From NCBI RefSeq assembly GCF_002831585.1, contig NZ_CP025113.1, forward strand, positions 5,595,001 through 5,659,000: a DNA stretch of 64,000 nucleotides, written 5' to 3'. Source of the stretch: Bradyrhizobium sp. SK17 (lineage in GTDB: Bacteria > Pseudomonadota > Alphaproteobacteria > Rhizobiales > Xanthobacteraceae). The position numbers were made by a program, and so were the translations under genes. The notes under the pieces were generated by a model, which saw only the letters and a program-made list of their open reading frames with translations, was not told the origin of the DNA and did not search any database. Below are positions 1 through 10,935 of this stretch, piece after piece (the first letter of the stretch is position 1; each line of letters begins with the position of its first letter).

Positions 1-708
1 GGCCAGCGGCTGCACCGCGGCGAGCCGCTCCGCGAAGATACCGGGGCCGTGGAACAGCTTCTGATAGAACGCACGCACGGTTGCGAGCCGCGCCTTGGTG
101 AACTGGCGCCGCCGCATGCCGATGATGTTGAGGCCTTCGAGCACCGCGTACTGGCCATTCGCAAGTCCGAACGGAATGATGTCGCCGCGCACGCCGCAGA
201 CGCCGCCGATCATCACCTGTGAGCCGACGCGGGTGAACTGGTGCACCGCCGAGAGGCCGCCGATGTAGACGAAGTCGCCGATCTCGCAGTGGCCGCCCAG
301 CGTCGCCGAGGTCGCGAAGATCGCGTTGTTGCCGACCATGCAGTCATGGCCGACATGGCTGTTGTTCATGAAGAAGCCGCGGTCGCCGACGCGGGTGAGC
401 CCACCGCCCTTGACCGTGCCGACGTTCATCGTCACGCCCTCGCGGATCGTGCAGGCTTCGCCGACCTCAAGGCGGGTCGGCTCGCCGCGATAGCTGAGAT
501 CCTGCGGCGGCCCGCCGAGCGCGGCAAACGGCGAGATGACGCAACCGGCGCCGATCCTGGTGTGCCCGCTGATCGTGACATGGGCGATCAGCTTGCAGTT
601 TTCGCCGAGCACGACGTCGGGGCCGATGATGCAGTACGGACCGATCTCGGTGCCGGCCCCGATCACAGCGCCGTCGGCAATCCGCGCAGTGGGGTCGATC
701 ATGCTCAT
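1..708 (-). CDS. lpxA: UDP-N-acetylglucosamine acyltransferase LpxA, 3' end cut by window edge
   Basis: First acyl transfer of lipid A synthesis in the cytoplasm: 3-hydroxyacyl-ACP to UDP-GlcNAc. The frame is open from an ATG at 708 to base 1 (236 codons), and the C-terminal part is missing. Left-handed beta-helix hexapeptides run through most of the visible part (for example IADGAVIGAGTEIGPYCIIG near the N-terminus). The motif NNSHVGHDC places the likely catalytic His at residue 121, matching His125 of the E. coli family member. A second in-frame ATG lies at 702. Its usual partners lpxD and fabZ lie upstream on the same strand, but a KTSC gene on the opposite strand separates it from fabZ, so lpxA probably has its own promoter in 709-846. 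Identity is confident; the end is not visible. Confidence 0.95.
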   Translation of the reverse strand, partial: MSMIDPTARIADGAVIGAGTEIGPYCIIGPDVVLGENCKLIAHVTISGHTRIGAGCVISPFAALGGPPQDLSYRGEPTRLEVGEACTIREGVTMNVGTVKGGGLTRVGDRGFFMNNSHVGHDCMVGNNAIFATSATLGGHCEIGDFVYIGGLSAVHQFTRVGSQVMIGGVCGVRGDIIPFGLANGQYAVLEGLNIIGMRRRQFTKARLATVRAFYQKLFHGPGIFAERLAAVQPLA

Positions 709-846
709 GCAGGTACGGTCCGGAATTCGTGAGTGGCGCCAAAGCGCTATGCTGTCGGGTTCGGCGGTCGTTAGCGCGACTTTGCCTGCCCTGTCCAGTG
801 ACGTATCATGACCGCCTGTTGCAAACGAGAAGGTCGCAACCGATCC

Positions 847-1170
847 ATGGTCCGGGCCGCCGCACTCATCCTCAGCCTGTTCTCCGCGCCGGTCGTCCCG
901 GAGACGATCGATCTCGGCCGCGGCGCGCCGGTCGATCTCGCGAGCTTCGAATGCCGCGACATCAACCGCAGCACGATCGTGCAACGGGTCTGCTACAGCA
1001 CGGCGGATCGTGCGCTGCTGGTCGCGGTCAGGGGCAGTTACCAGCGCTATTGCGGCGTGCCCGCCGCAACCTTCGACGCGCTGATGAGCGCACCGTCGAT
1101 CGGCATCTATCTCAACCGCGTGCTGCGGATCGCGGGCGCCGACGGCCGGTACGCGTGCAGGACGTCGTGA
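847..1170 (+). CDS. Small secreted KTSC-domain protein
   Basis: A 107-residue protein starting MVRAAALILSLFSAP, which reads as a short signal peptide; an upstream in-frame ATG at 808 would add 13 charged residues in front of it and is less likely. The body matches the KTSC pattern: a Ser/Thr near 'INRSTIVQRVCYS', then 'LLVAVRGSYQRYCGVP', then 'APSIGIYLNRVLR'. The KTSC function is unknown, though it is often found in small or nucleic-acid-associated proteins. Cysteines in 'FECRD', 'VCYS', 'YCGVP' and 'YACRTS' would suit disulfides in the periplasm. It is transcribed against the lpx genes on both sides. The family call is by motif; the role is unknown. Confidence 0.7.
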   Translation: MVRAAALILSLFSAPVVPETIDLGRGAPVDLASFECRDINRSTIVQRVCYSTADRALLVAVRGSYQRYCGVPAATFDALMSAPSIGIYLNRVLRIAGADGRYACRTS

Positions 1171-1191
1171 CCTCGGCGCGTCGAAAACGCT

Positions 1192-1650
1192 CTAATCGGT
1201 CAGCATCGCCCCGACATCGGCTTCGGCGACGACCTGGCCGTTGACCTTGGCGTCGCCGTGAAACCACCACATGGTCTTGCGGCGGCCGAGCGAGCGCATG
1301 TGGTATTCGATGGTGTCGCCGGGCATCACCGGCTTCCTGAACTTGCACTTGTCGATGGTGAGGAAATAGACCGCGCGCGGCTTCTCGGTGCCGTCGACCG
1401 ACTTGATGCCGATCACGCCGGCGGTCTGCGCCATCGCCTCGATCATCATCACGCCGGGATAGACCGGCCGATCCGGGAAGTGCCCCTGGAACGGCGGCTC
1501 GTTGAAGGTGACGTTCTTGATGCCGATGCCGCTATAGTCGGTGCGGATCTTGACGACCCGATCGATCAGCAACATCGGAAAGCGATGCGGGAGCGTCTTC
1601 AGGATATCGTTGATATCCACCAGCTCGAACCTGACCGGTGCCTCCTCCAT
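1192..1650 (-). CDS. fabZ: 3-hydroxyacyl-ACP dehydratase FabZ
   Basis: Dehydrates 3-hydroxyacyl-ACP in type II fatty acid synthesis and competes with LpxA/LpxD for hydroxyacyl-ACP. The 152-residue length is normal for a single hot-dog domain. '[13 protein letters not shown]' is followed by the active-site stretch [20 protein letters not shown], with catalytic His57 and Glu71. The ATG at 1650 shares its A with the lpxD stop (TGATG), which suggests translational coupling; a GTG one codon earlier (1653) is an alternative. It is the last gene of the minus-strand run before the oppositely oriented KTSC gene. Confidence 0.96.
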   Translation of the reverse strand: MEEAPVRFELVDINDILKTLPHRFPMLLIDRVVKIRTDYSGIGIKNVTFNEPPFQGHFPDRPVYPGVMMIEAMAQTAGVIGIKSVDGTEKPRAVYFLTIDKCKFRKPVMPGDTIEYHMRSLGRRKTMWWFHGDAKVNGQVVAEADVGAMLTD

Positions 1651-2711
1651 CACTCCTTACCCTCGCCTTTTGTTTCGTTGTCGCGCACCAGGCGCTCGAC
1701 AGCGATGATTTCCCTGAACCATTGCTTGGTCGGCTTGGCAAAATGCCCGCCCCAACGGCCGTTGGCCGGGATGTCGTCCTTCACCGCGCTCATCGCCGTC
1801 ACCTGGGCACCGTCGCCGATCTTGAGGTGGTTGTTGATGCCCACCTTGGCGCCGAGCGCGACATTGTCGCCGATCGTCAGGCTGCCTGCGAGCCCGATCT
1901 GGGCCGCGAGCAGGCAGTGCCTGCCGATGATCACATTGTGGCCAATCTGGACCTGGTTGTCGACTTTGGTGCCCTCGCCGATCACGGTGTCGCGCAGGGA
2001 ACCGCGGTCGATGGTCGAGCCGGCGCCGACCTCGACATGGTTCTGGATCACCACGCGGCCGGTCTGCGGCACCTTCACATGCCCGGCCGGGCCGAAGAAG
2101 ATGAAGCCGTAGCCGTCCTGGCCGATATTGCAGCCGGGGTGGATCAGCACGTTGTTGCCGATCAGCGCGAACTGAATGGTGGTCTTGGCGCCGACATTGC
2201 AGTCGCGGCCGATCTTGACGTCGGCCCCGATCACCGCGCCGGCCCCGATGATGGTGCCCGAGCCGATCTCGACCCGCGGGCCGATCACGACCAGCGGATC
2301 GACGATGACGCCGTCCTCGAGGCGCGCGGTGGGATCGATGATCGCCGACGGCGCGATGCCTTCGGTTCCGAACCAGGATTGCGGCCGCAGCGCGTCGGCG
2401 TGCCATTGGCGGGCGAGTTCGACGAACACCTGGAACGGTTTCGCGGCCCGCAGCACGGCGGTGCCCTTGGGCACCTGCGCCTCGAAGCGCGGGCTGACCA
2501 GACAGGCGCCGGCCTTGGTGGCCGCGAGCTGGTCGGCATATTTGAGATTATCGAAGAAGGCGAGATGCATCGGACCGGCCTCGTCGAGCGAGGCCAGCCC
2601 CCTGATCTGAAGCGCCCCCCTCTCGGGGTCGACCAGTTGCGCCTTCGTCAGCGCGGCGATTTCAGCCAGCGTTGACGAAGGAGGACTCTTGAAGAAGATC
2701 GGCTGCGCCAT
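1650..2711 (-). CDS. lpxD: UDP-3-O-(3-hydroxyacyl)glucosamine N-acyltransferase LpxD
   Basis: Third step of lipid A synthesis: N-acylation of UDP-3-O-acyl-glucosamine. The 353 residues show an N-terminal uridine-binding domain (about 1-110) and a long left-handed beta-helix (about 115-315) of hexapeptides such as '[20 protein letters not shown]'. The conserved '[13 protein letters not shown]' carries the His expected to be catalytic. It begins at an ATG 32 bp downstream of bamA and ends overlapping the fabZ start, consistent with a bamA-lpxD-fabZ operon that couples outer-membrane protein and LPS synthesis. Confidence 0.97.
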   Translation of the reverse strand: MAQPIFFKSPPSSTLAEIAALTKAQLVDPERGALQIRGLASLDEAGPMHLAFFDNLKYADQLAATKAGACLVSPRFEAQVPKGTAVLRAAKPFQVFVELARQWHADALRPQSWFGTEGIAPSAIIDPTARLEDGVIVDPLVVIGPRVEIGSGTIIGAGAVIGADVKIGRDCNVGAKTTIQFALIGNNVLIHPGCNIGQDGYGFIFFGPAGHVKVPQTGRVVIQNHVEVGAGSTIDRGSLRDTVIGEGTKVDNQVQIGHNVIIGRHCLLAAQIGLAGSLTIGDNVALGAKVGINNHLKIGDGAQVTAMSAVKDDIPANGRWGGHFAKPTKQWFREIIAVERLVRDNETKGEGKE

Positions 2712-2743
2712 TCCATCCGTCGCAGTCCGGTCGGCTAGCGGAC

Positions 2744-5284
2744 TTAGAAAGTCGTACCGCCGCCAAACCGGAATTCTTGCACGCGGTCATACGCGCCCTT
2801 GGTCAGCGGGATCGCATAGTCGAAGCGCAGCGGACCAAACGGCGACTGCCAGATCAGACCGACACCGACCGAGGTACGGACAATCTTGCTGTCGTCGTAG
2901 CTCAGGCCAAGGCAGGTGCCCGGCGACGGCGGATTGTTCGTCGGCTTGATACATCCGGGCTGGTTGACTTCGCCGGTCGCCGCCCACGAGGTCGGGCCCT
3001 GGTAGTCGTACAGGCCGCCGGCGTCGGCATAGACCGCGCCCTTGAGTCCGACTTCCTTCGGCAGGAACCAGAACGGCATCTGCAATTCCGCCGACACGCC
3101 CCAATACTTGGTGCCGCCGATGGCGTCCATGGTGCCGTAGGGATTGATGTCACGCGGACCGATACCGTTCGGCGCGAAGCCGCGGACCAGGTTCGGGCCC
3201 ATCTGGAAGTGATCCAGCATGCGCAGATCCTGGCTGCCGAGCTTGTTCAGGATACCGCCCTGGGCGTGAATCACGCCGACGATGTCCGAAACCAGCGGGG
3301 TGTAGTACTTCGCGTCGATCGCGCTCTTGATGTAGCTGACGTCGCCACCGACGCCGGCGAAATCCTGCTTGAAGTCGACGATCAGACCGTCGGTCGGGTT
3401 CTTGTTGTTGTCGAGCGTGTTGTAGTTGAGCGTATAGCCCAGCGCCGACGTCAGGGTCTTGCCGCCCGCCAGTTCCTTGCGGACCGGCAGCGAGGCTTCG
3501 CCGTCATAGAAGCAACCGAGACCATTGGTCGACACTAGGCTGATGCCGTTCAGGTTTGCATAGGCCGGGCTCGGATTGAACGCCGGATTCGGCGTTCCAT
3601 CCGGCAGCGTCGGCACGTTGTTACAGTTGTTCAGCGTCGACGGCAGGGTGATTTCCTGCTGATAGATCGAGTAGCGCAGTTGCAGCGACAGATCTTCGCG
3701 CAGGCTGAAGCCGAGCCGCGGGCTGAAGCCCAGCGTCTTGGTGCCGTAGGCGATGTAGCTGTTGGACAGTTGCTGGCGCTGATAGAGATCGAGGCCGAGC
3801 GCGACGCGGTAGTCGAGCAGATAGGGTTCGACGAACGACAGCGAGTAGCCGCGGGCGTACTGGCCGTAGGTCACCGACGCCTTCGCGAACAGGCCACGAC
3901 CGAGCAAATTGCGCTCGGAGACGCTGACTTCGGCCAGCGCGCCGTCGGTGGTCGAATAGCCGCCCGACACCGAGAAGTCGCCGGTCGACTTTTCCTCGAG
4001 ATCGACGATCAGGATGACGCGATCGCTGGAGGAGCCTGGCTCGGTGGTGATCTTCACCGTCTTGAAGAAGTCGAGGTTCTTCAGCCGGCGCTCGGCGCGG
4101 TCGACCAGCGCACGGTTGTAGGCGTCGCCTTCCGAGATATCGAATTCGCGGCGGATCACGTAGTCGCGGGTGCGGCTGTTGCCGCGGATGTTGATGCGCT
4201 CGATATAGGTGCGCGGGCCTTCGTCGATCGCGAAGGTGATTGACACCGTGTGGTTGTCGAAGTTGCGGTCGCCACGCGGCCGGACCACCGCGAAGGCGTA
4301 GCCGCGGCGAGACGCCTCGATCTGCATCTCCTCGACGGACTTCTCCAGCGCCTCGGCGTTGTAGAGCGAGCCGACATTGACGCGCGAATACGAGCGCAGC
4401 GCATCGGGATTGAGCGTCGCGATCGACGACGAGAAGTTGACGGCGGCGACGCGGTACTGCTGGCCCTCCTCGATCTTGAAGGTAACCAGGAAGCCCTTCT
4501 TGTCGGGATCGTATTCGGTCAGCGCGGCCACCACCTGAACGTCGGCATAGCCGTTCTTCAGGTAGAAGCGGCGCAGCAGGTCGCGGTCGGCCTCGACCCG
4601 GTCAGGATCGTAGACGTCGTTGCCGCCGAGGAAGCTCAGCAGGTTCGATTCGCGGGTCTTGATGACGTCGCGCAGGCGGGATGCCGAATAGGCGTTGTTG
4701 CCGATGAATTCGATCGACCGGACACCGGTCTTCACGCCTTCATTGATCTCGAAGACCAGGTCGACGCGGTTGTTCGGCTGCTCGATGACCTGCGGATTGA
4801 CCCGCACGTCATAACGGCCGGAACGGCGGTAGATTTCGGCGATCCGCAGGGCGTCCGACTGCACCATCGGGCGCGAGAACGTGCCGCGCGGCTTGGACTG
4901 CACTTCGGCGGTGAGCTGCTCGTCCTTGATCTTCTTGTTGCCCTCGAAGGCGACGCGACCGATCACCGGGTTCTCGACCACGACCACGACAAGGCGTCCG
5001 CCCCGTTGATCAATGTGGACGTCCTGGAACAGGCCGGTCTCGATCAGCGCCTTCAGACCGTCGTCGATCTGGGCCTGGCCCAGCCGTCCGCCCGGCCCGC
5101 CATGGAAATAGGAACGGATGGTTTCCAGCTCGACGCGGCGGTTCCCCTCCACCGTGATCGAATCGACCGACTGCGCAAACGCAGGCGCAGACACAGTTAC
5201 GGTCGCCAAGGTGGCGACCACCGGCACGGCGAACATGACCAAGGCGGCGAACAAGCCCCCCCTCACTCGCATTCCAAACATCAT
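2744..5284 (-). CDS. bamA: Outer membrane protein assembly factor BamA
   Basis: Central beta-barrel of the BAM complex, which folds outer-membrane proteins. At 846 residues it is of normal alphaproteobacterial length. A signal peptide ('[20 protein letters not shown]...APAFAQ') is followed by POTRA repeats (about residues 40-380; first one '[20 protein letters not shown]') and a C-terminal barrel ending '[11 protein letters not shown]' with a terminal Phe. The VRGF-type motif is visible as '[17 protein letters not shown]'. The start at 5284 has in-frame ATGs at 5281 and 5272. The 176-bp gap to rseP may hold a separate promoter. Confidence 0.97.
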   Translation of the reverse strand: MMFGMRVRGGLFAALVMFAVPVVATLATVTVSAPAFAQSVDSITVEGNRRVELETIRSYFHGGPGGRLGQAQIDDGLKALIETGLFQDVHIDQRGGRLVVVVVENPVIGRVAFEGNKKIKDEQLTAEVQSKPRGTFSRPMVQSDALRIAEIYRRSGRYDVRVNPQVIEQPNNRVDLVFEINEGVKTGVRSIEFIGNNAYSASRLRDVIKTRESNLLSFLGGNDVYDPDRVEADRDLLRRFYLKNGYADVQVVAALTEYDPDKKGFLVTFKIEEGQQYRVAAVNFSSSIATLNPDALRSYSRVNVGSLYNAEALEKSVEEMQIEASRRGYAFAVVRPRGDRNFDNHTVSITFAIDEGPRTYIERINIRGNSRTRDYVIRREFDISEGDAYNRALVDRAERRLKNLDFFKTVKITTEPGSSSDRVILIVDLEEKSTGDFSVSGGYSTTDGALAEVSVSERNLLGRGLFAKASVTYGQYARGYSLSFVEPYLLDYRVALGLDLYQRQQLSNSYIAYGTKTLGFSPRLGFSLREDLSLQLRYSIYQQEITLPSTLNNCNNVPTLPDGTPNPAFNPSPAYANLNGISLVSTNGLGCFYDGEASLPVRKELAGGKTLTSALGYTLNYNTLDNNKNPTDGLIVDFKQDFAGVGGDVSYIKSAIDAKYYTPLVSDIVGVIHAQGGILNKLGSQDLRMLDHFQMGPNLVRGFAPNGIGPRDINPYGTMDAIGGTKYWGVSAELQMPFWFLPKEVGLKGAVYADAGGLYDYQGPTSWAATGEVNQPGCIKPTNNPPSPGTCLGLSYDDSKIVRTSVGVGLIWQSPFGPLRFDYAIPLTKGAYDRVQEFRFGGGTTF

Positions 5285-5460
5285 GCGCGACGCGCCCTTA
5301 TCTTACCGATGCCGGATCGTTCCCCAACGCCCCGACAGATTCCCAACCTACCGCTCAGCTTGTAACCAAATTTGCCAAGGCGGCAAACTTACTAGAGCTG
5401 AACATTTCCATTTTCGTTCCAAGACGTTGCCCATTGGCAACGCCACAGAAAAGCCCTGAT

Positions 5461-6612
5461 TCAGGACCCAGCGATTCTAAGGATGTCGTTATACGTCGCG
5501 AACACCATCAGCATCAGAACCAAACCCAGTCCGATTCGGAAACCCACTTCCTGCGTCCGCTCCGAGAGCGGACGGCCGCGCAGCGCTTCGGCGCTGTAAA
5601 ACAGCAGGTGGCCGCCGTCCAAAAGCGGGATCGGGAACAGGTTCAGCAGCCCGATCGAGACCGACAGGATGGCACACAGATTGACAACGAACTGAAAACC
5701 CGCGCTCGCGGCCTGCCCGGACAGCTTCGCGATTCCAATGACGCCGCTCACCTCTCCCGGATTACCGGTTCCGACGAACAACGACCCCAGGAACTTGAAC
5801 GTGCTGGAAATGATGTACCAGACCTGCTCGACCCCGATCTTCAGGGCTTCCAGGACGCCGACCGGCGCGCTGGTCGCCTCACCGACCTGAGCCTTATGCT
5901 CGATCCCGAGCACGCCGATCTTGTGCGCGTTGCCGAACGGATCCTTGACCTCCCTGAGCGCCGGCGTCGCCTTGAGCGCGACAATCGCGCCATCCCGCTT
6001 CACCTTGAACCCAAGCTCTGAACCGGCGCTCGATGCTACGATCCGCTGCATGTCGGCAAAGCTCTGGATCGCACTGCCGTCGATCTCCGTGACGACATCG
6101 CCGACCTTGAAACCGGCATTGGCGGCAACACCTTCGACCACCAGACCGTCGACCCGGGCAATCGTGCTCGGTTTGCCGTAATACAGCGCCATCGCCGCGA
6201 AAATCAGCGCGCCGAGGATGAAGTTCGCGATCGGGCCAGCGGCCACGATGGCGGTGCGCTTGCCAACCGACTTATGATGGAAGCTGCCCTCGCGCTCTTC
6301 CGCCGTCATGGTGGACAGCGTCTGGGTCGACGGCGTCGATGCCTCGCTGTCGTCGCCGAAGAACTTGACGTAGCCACCAAGCGGGATGGCCGAGATCTTC
6401 CAGCGCGTGCCATGCCGGTCGTTGAAGCCGGCGAGCTCCGGCCCGAAGCCGAGCGAGAATGTCAGCACCTTCACGCCAGCCCAGCGCGCGACCAGAAAGT
6501 GGCCGAGCTCGTGAAAGAAAACAACGATTGTCAGGACGAATAGAAACGGAACGATATAACCGAGGAGCCCATGGCTCAACGCATTGATACTATGAAGAAA
6601 AAACTCGGGCAT
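5461..6612 (-). CDS. rseP: Site-2 protease RseP, inner-membrane zinc metalloprotease
   Basis: Intramembrane metalloprotease that cleaves anti-sigma factors in envelope stress signalling. The 383 residues from the ATG at 6612 have the zinc motif HELGH at residues 34-38 in the first membrane segment, a PDZ domain in the middle ('VEGVAANAGFKVGDVVTEID'), and the third ligand region 'NLFPIPLLDGGHLLFY' near the C-terminus. The ATG at 6612 is preceded by GAGGGG at good spacing; a TTG at 6630 in frame is less likely. It lies between dxr and bamA, the usual neighbours. Normal length, no defects seen. Confidence 0.96.
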   Translation of the reverse strand: MPEFFLHSINALSHGLLGYIVPFLFVLTIVVFFHELGHFLVARWAGVKVLTFSLGFGPELAGFNDRHGTRWKISAIPLGGYVKFFGDDSEASTPSTQTLSTMTAEEREGSFHHKSVGKRTAIVAAGPIANFILGALIFAAMALYYGKPSTIARVDGLVVEGVAANAGFKVGDVVTEIDGSAIQSFADMQRIVASSAGSELGFKVKRDGAIVALKATPALREVKDPFGNAHKIGVLGIEHKAQVGEATSAPVGVLEALKIGVEQVWYIISSTFKFLGSLFVGTGNPGEVSGVIGIAKLSGQAASAGFQFVVNLCAILSVSIGLLNLFPIPLLDGGHLLFYSAEALRGRPLSERTQEVGFRIGLGLVLMLMVFATYNDILRIAGS

Positions 6613-6656
6613 CCGATTTCCCCTCGACAAGAGCCAAAGGCTCCGTCCCCAACCCT

Positions 6657-7883
6657 CTAGGATGCCTTTAAGGCAATTTGAGGCAATAGGGCGGCAGCTT
6701 TATTTCGCGAGATATGGTCAACGGAAATCGCGTCATCCGCCGAATGCAGTGGTGGCTGATTCCCCGACCTGATCCAATCATTCATCGTCGCCTCGACCAG
6801 CCGCGCGATCGCGCCGAACTTGATCTTGCCGGCGATGAACGCTGCGACCGCGATCTCGTTCGCGGCATTGTAAACCGTGGTCGCGCCGTGCCCGAGCCGC
6901 AACGCCTCGTAAGCGAGCCGCAGGCCCGGAAAGCGCTGGAAGTCCGGGACCTCGAAGGTGAGCTGCCCGATCTTGGCAAGATCGAGCTTGGCTGACGGGC
7001 CGACGATACGCTCGGGCCAGCCCAGGCAATGCGCGATTGGAATCCGCATGTCCGGGGTGCCGAGCTGGGCCATCACCGAGCGGTCGGAGAACTCGACCAT
7101 GCCGTGGATGATCGACTGCGGATGCACCAGCACGTCGATCTCGTCGGGCGCCAGCGCGAACAGATAGGACGCCTCGATCACCTCGAGGCCCTTGTTCATC
7201 ATCGATGCGGAATCGATGGTGATCTTCTGGCCCATGCTCCAGTTCGGATGCTTCAGCGCCTGTTCCAGCGTGGCCTGCTCGATGTCGGCGGGCGCCCAGG
7301 TGCGGAACGGTCCGCCGGACGCGGTGATGATCACCCGCACCAGCTCTTCCCGATTGCCCGAACCCAGCGCCTGAAACAGCGCATTGTGCTCGGAATCCGC
7401 CGGCAGGATGCAGGCACCTGCCTTCTTGGCCCGCTCCATGAAGATGTCGCCGGCGCAGACCAGGCACTCCTTGTTGGCGAGCGCCACCGTGGCGCCGCGA
7501 TCGACCGCGGCAAGCGCAGGCTTCAGCCCGGCCGCCCCGCTGACCGCCGCCATGACCCAATCGGCCGGACGTGCGGCCGCCTCGATGATGGCGCTCTCCC
7601 CGGCCCCGCACTCGATCCGGGTTCCAGCCAGTGCGTCCTTCAGCTCGGAAAGTTTGCTGGCATCGGCAATGGCGGCGAACCGCGCGCCGAACTCCTTGGC
7701 AAGCTTGGCCACTGCCTCGACATTGCTGTTCGCGGTCAGCGCCTCGACCTGGTAGCGGTCGCGCGCGCCACGCAGCAGATCCATCGTGCTGTCGCCGATC
7801 GAGCCGGTGGCACCGAGGACGGTCACGGTCCGCGCGGCTGACGCCACCGCGGCCTTGTTATTACGCAATGGAACTGCGCTCAT
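6657..7883 (-). CDS. dxr: 1-deoxy-D-xylulose 5-phosphate reductoisomerase Dxr
   Basis: Second step of the MEP isoprenoid pathway: NADPH-dependent conversion of DXP to MEP. The 408 residues from an ATG at 7883 contain the NADPH-binding GATGSIG (24-30), the metal and substrate motif '[11 protein letters not shown]', and '[17 protein letters not shown]'. The reading frame extends upstream to 8003, but that part overlaps cdsA and is not conserved-looking; the 7883 start leaves a 4-bp gap after the cdsA stop. It supplies isoprenoid precursor for the undecaprenyl carrier made by the neighbouring uppS product. Confidence 0.96.
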   Translation of the reverse strand: MSAVPLRNNKAAVASAARTVTVLGATGSIGDSTMDLLRGARDRYQVEALTANSNVEAVAKLAKEFGARFAAIADASKLSELKDALAGTRIECGAGESAIIEAAARPADWVMAAVSGAAGLKPALAAVDRGATVALANKECLVCAGDIFMERAKKAGACILPADSEHNALFQALGSGNREELVRVIITASGGPFRTWAPADIEQATLEQALKHPNWSMGQKITIDSASMMNKGLEVIEASYLFALAPDEIDVLVHPQSIIHGMVEFSDRSVMAQLGTPDMRIPIAHCLGWPERIVGPSAKLDLAKIGQLTFEVPDFQRFPGLRLAYEALRLGHGATTVYNAANEIAVAAFIAGKIKFGAIARLVEATMNDWIRSGNQPPLHSADDAISVDHISRNKAAALLPQIALKAS

Positions 7884-7887
7884 CTCA

Positions 7888-8736
7888 TCACCAAACCATA
7901 AGACCGCGCCCAACGCCATCGGCGCCACCGCGGAGAAAGCCGAAAATCGCCGCCACAATGACGGCTGCGACAAATCCGTCCAGGCGGTCCAGCAGGCCGC
8001 CATGGCCGGGAATGATGTGGCTCGAATCCTTCACGCCGAACCGGCGCTTGACGGCGGATTCGAACAGGTCGCCGAGCTGCGACACCACCGACAACACGGC
8101 ACCGAGCAGCAGCAGCGGCCCGGTGGTGCCGATCTCGAAGACGGCAAAGCCGGCCGCGACGAGCAGGCTCGCCACGAAGCCACCGATCGCGCCCGCCCAG
8201 GTCTTCTTCGGGCTGACCCGCACCCAAAGCTTGGGACCGCCAATGCTGCGACCCGCGAAATAGCCGCCGATATCGGTGACCCACACGATCAGCAGCACGA
8301 ACATCAGGGCGGCAAAGCCCTTCACCATATCGAGCCGCAGCAAGACGGACGCGATCTCGGCAGCGGCGGCGTAGAGCAATCCGGCAACCGCCCAATTGCG
8401 CCGTGCACCCGAAGTCAGCACCACCACGACCGCACCGATGGCGATCACGACCAGGGCCGCGTCCAGTCGACCGGCCATCAGGCAAAAACCGGCGAGCAGC
8501 AGCGCGAGCACACCCGGCACCATGGCGCGGAGTTCGCGCCCTTGTCCGGTGACCGCAAGCCATTCCGCGAACAATCCGACCGACACCAGCGTCACCAAGA
8601 GCGACCAGGCGACGCCACCCAGATAGGCCAGCCCGATCGCGAGCGGCGCCAGCACCAGCGCCGCGACCACGCGCATCACGAGGTTGCGCGACCCCTGCTC
8701 GCTTGCTGCCGCCGGCGCGGCTTCGCCCTCGCTCAC
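7888..8736 (-). CDS. cdsA: Phosphatidate cytidylyltransferase CdsA
   Basis: Makes CDP-diacylglycerol from phosphatidate and CTP in the inner membrane, feeding phospholipid synthesis. The 282 residues are mostly hydrophobic with about eight membrane segments. The family signature is intact near residues 227-254 ('[20 protein letters not shown]' followed by GLLDRLDG). The likely start is a GTG at 8736 that overlaps the uppS stop (GTGA), a coupling typical of this operon; a later ATG (MRVVAALV) is possible. Confidence 0.95.
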   Translation of the reverse strand: MSEGEAAPAAASEQGSRNLVMRVVAALVLAPLAIGLAYLGGVAWSLLVTLVSVGLFAEWLAVTGQGRELRAMVPGVLALLLAGFCLMAGRLDAALVVIAIGAVVVVLTSGARRNWAVAGLLYAAAAEIASVLLRLDMVKGFAALMFVLLIVWVTDIGGYFAGRSIGGPKLWVRVSPKKTWAGAIGGFVASLLVAAGFAVFEIGTTGPLLLLGAVLSVVSQLGDLFESAVKRRFGVKDSSHIIPGHGGLLDRLDGFVAAVIVAAIFGFLRGGADGVGRGLMVW

Positions 8737-9491
8737 GAGCCGGTTTTCGCGGCGAGGCCGCCGAACCGGCGCTCGCGCTTGCCGTATTCCGCGATCGCGC
8801 CTTCGAGCGCCGCTTTGTCGAAATCCGGCCAGTGAATCGGTACGAACACCAGCTCGCTATAGGCAGCCTGCCACATCAGGAAGTTCGACAGACGCTGCTC
8901 GCCGCTGGTGCGGATGATCAGATCCGGATCCGGAATGTCGGGCGCGTCGAGATATTGTCCGAGCGTGTCGGCATCGATCGAGCTGGCGTCACGCTTGCCG
9001 TCGGCGACCTCGCGCGCAAGCCGCCGCGCCGCGGCGGCGATCTCCGCCCGCGAACCGTAGTTGAAGGCGACCACGAGGTTGAGCTTGACGTTGTTGCGGG
9101 TCAGCTCCTCGGCCTCGCTGAGCAGCGCGCAGATGTCGGGATCGAGCCCGTCGCGCGCGCCGATCACGCGCACGCGCACGCCGTCGCGATGCAGCGTCGC
9201 CAGATCGTTGCGGATGAAGCGCCGCAGCAGGCCGAACAGATCGCCGATCTCGCTCGCCGGCCGCGACCAGTTTTCCGAGCTGAACGAGAAGATCGTGAGA
9301 TAGAGGATGCCAAGTTCATGGGCCGCACGGACCACGCGGCGGAGCGCCTCGACGCCGCGGCGATGGCCCTCGACGCGCGGCAGGCCGCGCGAAGCGGCCC
9401 AGCGCCCGTTGCCGTCCATGATGATCGCCACATGCAACGGACTGCCGGAGCGATCCGGTCCGTCAGTTGCTGGGGCGGCGGCGTTCGACAT
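8733..9491 (-). CDS. uppS: Di-trans,poly-cis-undecaprenyl diphosphate synthase UppS
   Basis: Condenses isopentenyl diphosphate onto farnesyl diphosphate to give the C55 carrier for peptidoglycan and O-antigen. The 252 residues carry the cis-prenyltransferase start '[13 protein letters not shown]' with catalytic Asp26, then '[11 protein letters not shown]' and the C-terminal '[20 protein letters not shown]'. ATG at 9491. It overlaps cdsA by 4 nt and follows frr by about 20 bp, so these genes are probably co-transcribed. Confidence 0.97.
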   Translation of the reverse strand: MSNAAAPATDGPDRSGSPLHVAIIMDGNGRWAASRGLPRVEGHRRGVEALRRVVRAAHELGILYLTIFSFSSENWSRPASEIGDLFGLLRRFIRNDLATLHRDGVRVRVIGARDGLDPDICALLSEAEELTRNNVKLNLVVAFNYGSRAEIAAAARRLAREVADGKRDASSIDADTLGQYLDAPDIPDPDLIIRTSGEQRLSNFLMWQAAYSELVFVPIHWPDFDKAALEGAIAEYGKRERRFGGLAAKTGS

Positions 9492-9511
9492 CGGCTGTTC
9501 CCGGGTGCTTC

Positions 9512-10075
9512 TCAGACCGTCAGGATTTCCTTTTCCTTGGCGGCAAGCAGCTGATCGATTTCGACGATCATGCCGTCGGTCGCCTTCTGCACCTCGTTCG
9601 ACAGGCGCTCCTGATCGTCCTCGGAGATCTCGTGATTCTTCTCGAGCTTCTTGATTACGTCGAGGCCATCGCGGCGCACGTGGCGGACCGCGACTTTCGC
9701 CGCTTCCGCGTATTTATGCGCGACCTTGACGAGCTCCTTGCGGCGCTCCTCGTTGAGCTCGGGAATCCGCAAGCGCAGCACCTGGCCTTCGGTCGCCGGC
9801 GACAGGCCGAGGTTGGAATCGACGATCGCCTTTTCGACCGCCTTCACCATCGTCTTGTCCCAGACCTGCACCGAGAGCAGGCGCGGCTCGGGCACGCTGA
9901 TGGTCGCAACCTGGTTGAGCGGCATATGCGAGCCGTAGGCCTCGACCTGGACCGGCTCCAGCATGGAGGCCGCGGCGCGGCCGGTACGCAGACCGCCGAG
10001 CTCGTGCTTGAGCGATTGTGTGGCGCCCTGCATGCGGCGCTTCACGTCGTTGATGTCAAAACCAGGTGCGGCCAT
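9512..10075 (-). CDS. frr: Ribosome recycling factor Frr
   Basis: Releases 50S subunits from post-termination complexes together with EF-G. The 187-residue length is normal. The protein begins [15 protein letters not shown] and contains '[17 protein letters not shown]' and '[20 protein letters not shown]'. The ATG at 10075 follows AAGGGAG at good distance; frame open upstream to 10255 is ignored because it overlaps pyrH and has no family similarity. It sits between pyrH and uppS. Confidence 0.97.
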   Translation of the reverse strand: MAAPGFDINDVKRRMQGATQSLKHELGGLRTGRAAASMLEPVQVEAYGSHMPLNQVATISVPEPRLLSVQVWDKTMVKAVEKAIVDSNLGLSPATEGQVLRLRIPELNEERRKELVKVAHKYAEAAKVAVRHVRRDGLDVIKKLEKNHEISEDDQERLSNEVQKATDGMIVEIDQLLAAKEKEILTV

Positions 10076-10148
10076 GACGTTCTCCCTTTCATTAGAAACC
10101 GGCTGCCGACGCCCTCGGGTCCAAAGTCTGGATCCGGAGGCGCAGCAA

Positions 10149-10865
10149 TCAGCCGGCGACGACCGTGCCGTGTCCGGATCCGCGCAGAATCGCACCGATC
10201 GAACCGGGCTCCGCGATCGAGAACACGATGATAGGCAGCGACGTCTCGCGAGCAAGCGCGAAAGCGGTCGCGTCCATGACCTTGTAGCCGCCCTCGATCG
10301 CCTGCGAATGGGTCAGTCGGTCGAAGCGCTTGGCTTTGGGGTCCTTCTTCGGATCGGCGCTGTAGACGCCGTCGACATTGGTGGCTTTCAGCACCGCCTG
10401 CGCGCCGATCTCGGCCGCGCGCAGCACGGCAGTGGTATCGGTGGTGAAGAACGGATTGCCGGTTCCGCCGCCGAGCAGGACGATGCGTCCCTCGGCGAGG
10501 TATTTGTGCGTCGCACTACGGGTAAACAGCTCGGAAATCTCCGGCATCACGAATGCCGACAAGGTCCGCGCCGGCGTCCCCTTGCGCTCGATCGCCGCCT
10601 CCAGCGCGAGGCAGTTCATCATGGTCGCAAGCATGCCCATGGTGTCGCCGGTCGGCCGCGACACGCCGCGCGCGGACACCTCGACGCCGCGGACGATGTT
10701 GCCGCCGCCGATCACGACCGCGACCTCGACGCCGAGCTTGCGCGCCGCGATCAGGTCGTCGGCAACACGATCGACCGTCGGCTGATCGATACCGAAGCCG
10801 TGAGAGCCGGCCAGATATTCGCCGGACAGCTTGATCACCACGCGACGATAGATCGGCTCGGCCAT
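10149..10865 (-). CDS. pyrH: Uridylate kinase PyrH
   Basis: Phosphorylates UMP to UDP; a hexameric amino-acid-kinase-family enzyme of pyrimidine nucleotide synthesis. The 238 residues start '[20 protein letters not shown]' with the phosphate-binding KLSGE, then '[11 protein letters not shown]' and '[19 protein letters not shown]'. Normal length. A GC-rich hairpin (10901-10918) lies in the 70-bp gap between tsf and pyrH. Confidence 0.97.
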   Translation of the reverse strand: MAEPIYRRVVIKLSGEYLAGSHGFGIDQPTVDRVADDLIAARKLGVEVAVVIGGGNIVRGVEVSARGVSRPTGDTMGMLATMMNCLALEAAIERKGTPARTLSAFVMPEISELFTRSATHKYLAEGRIVLLGGGTGNPFFTTDTTAVLRAAEIGAQAVLKATNVDGVYSADPKKDPKAKRFDRLTHSQAIEGGYKVMDATAFALARETSLPIIVFSIAEPGSIGAILRGSGHGTVVAG

Positions 10866-10935
10866 GATGCGATCGCTTTCTTATCCCGCGCAGGCAGGCC
10901 TCCGGCGCGCACGCCGGACGCCCCGCTGTCAGCGG

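Noticed and set aside
5371..5387. TTTGCC-AAGGC-GGCAAA hairpin between bamA and rseP
   Set aside because: A 6-bp stem without a T-run; too weak to call a terminator or operator.
10901..10918. TCCGGCG-CGCA-CGCCGGA hairpin between tsf and pyrH as a terminator
   Set aside because: No T-run follows on the minus strand, and tsf-pyrH are probably co-transcribed; only noted as structure.
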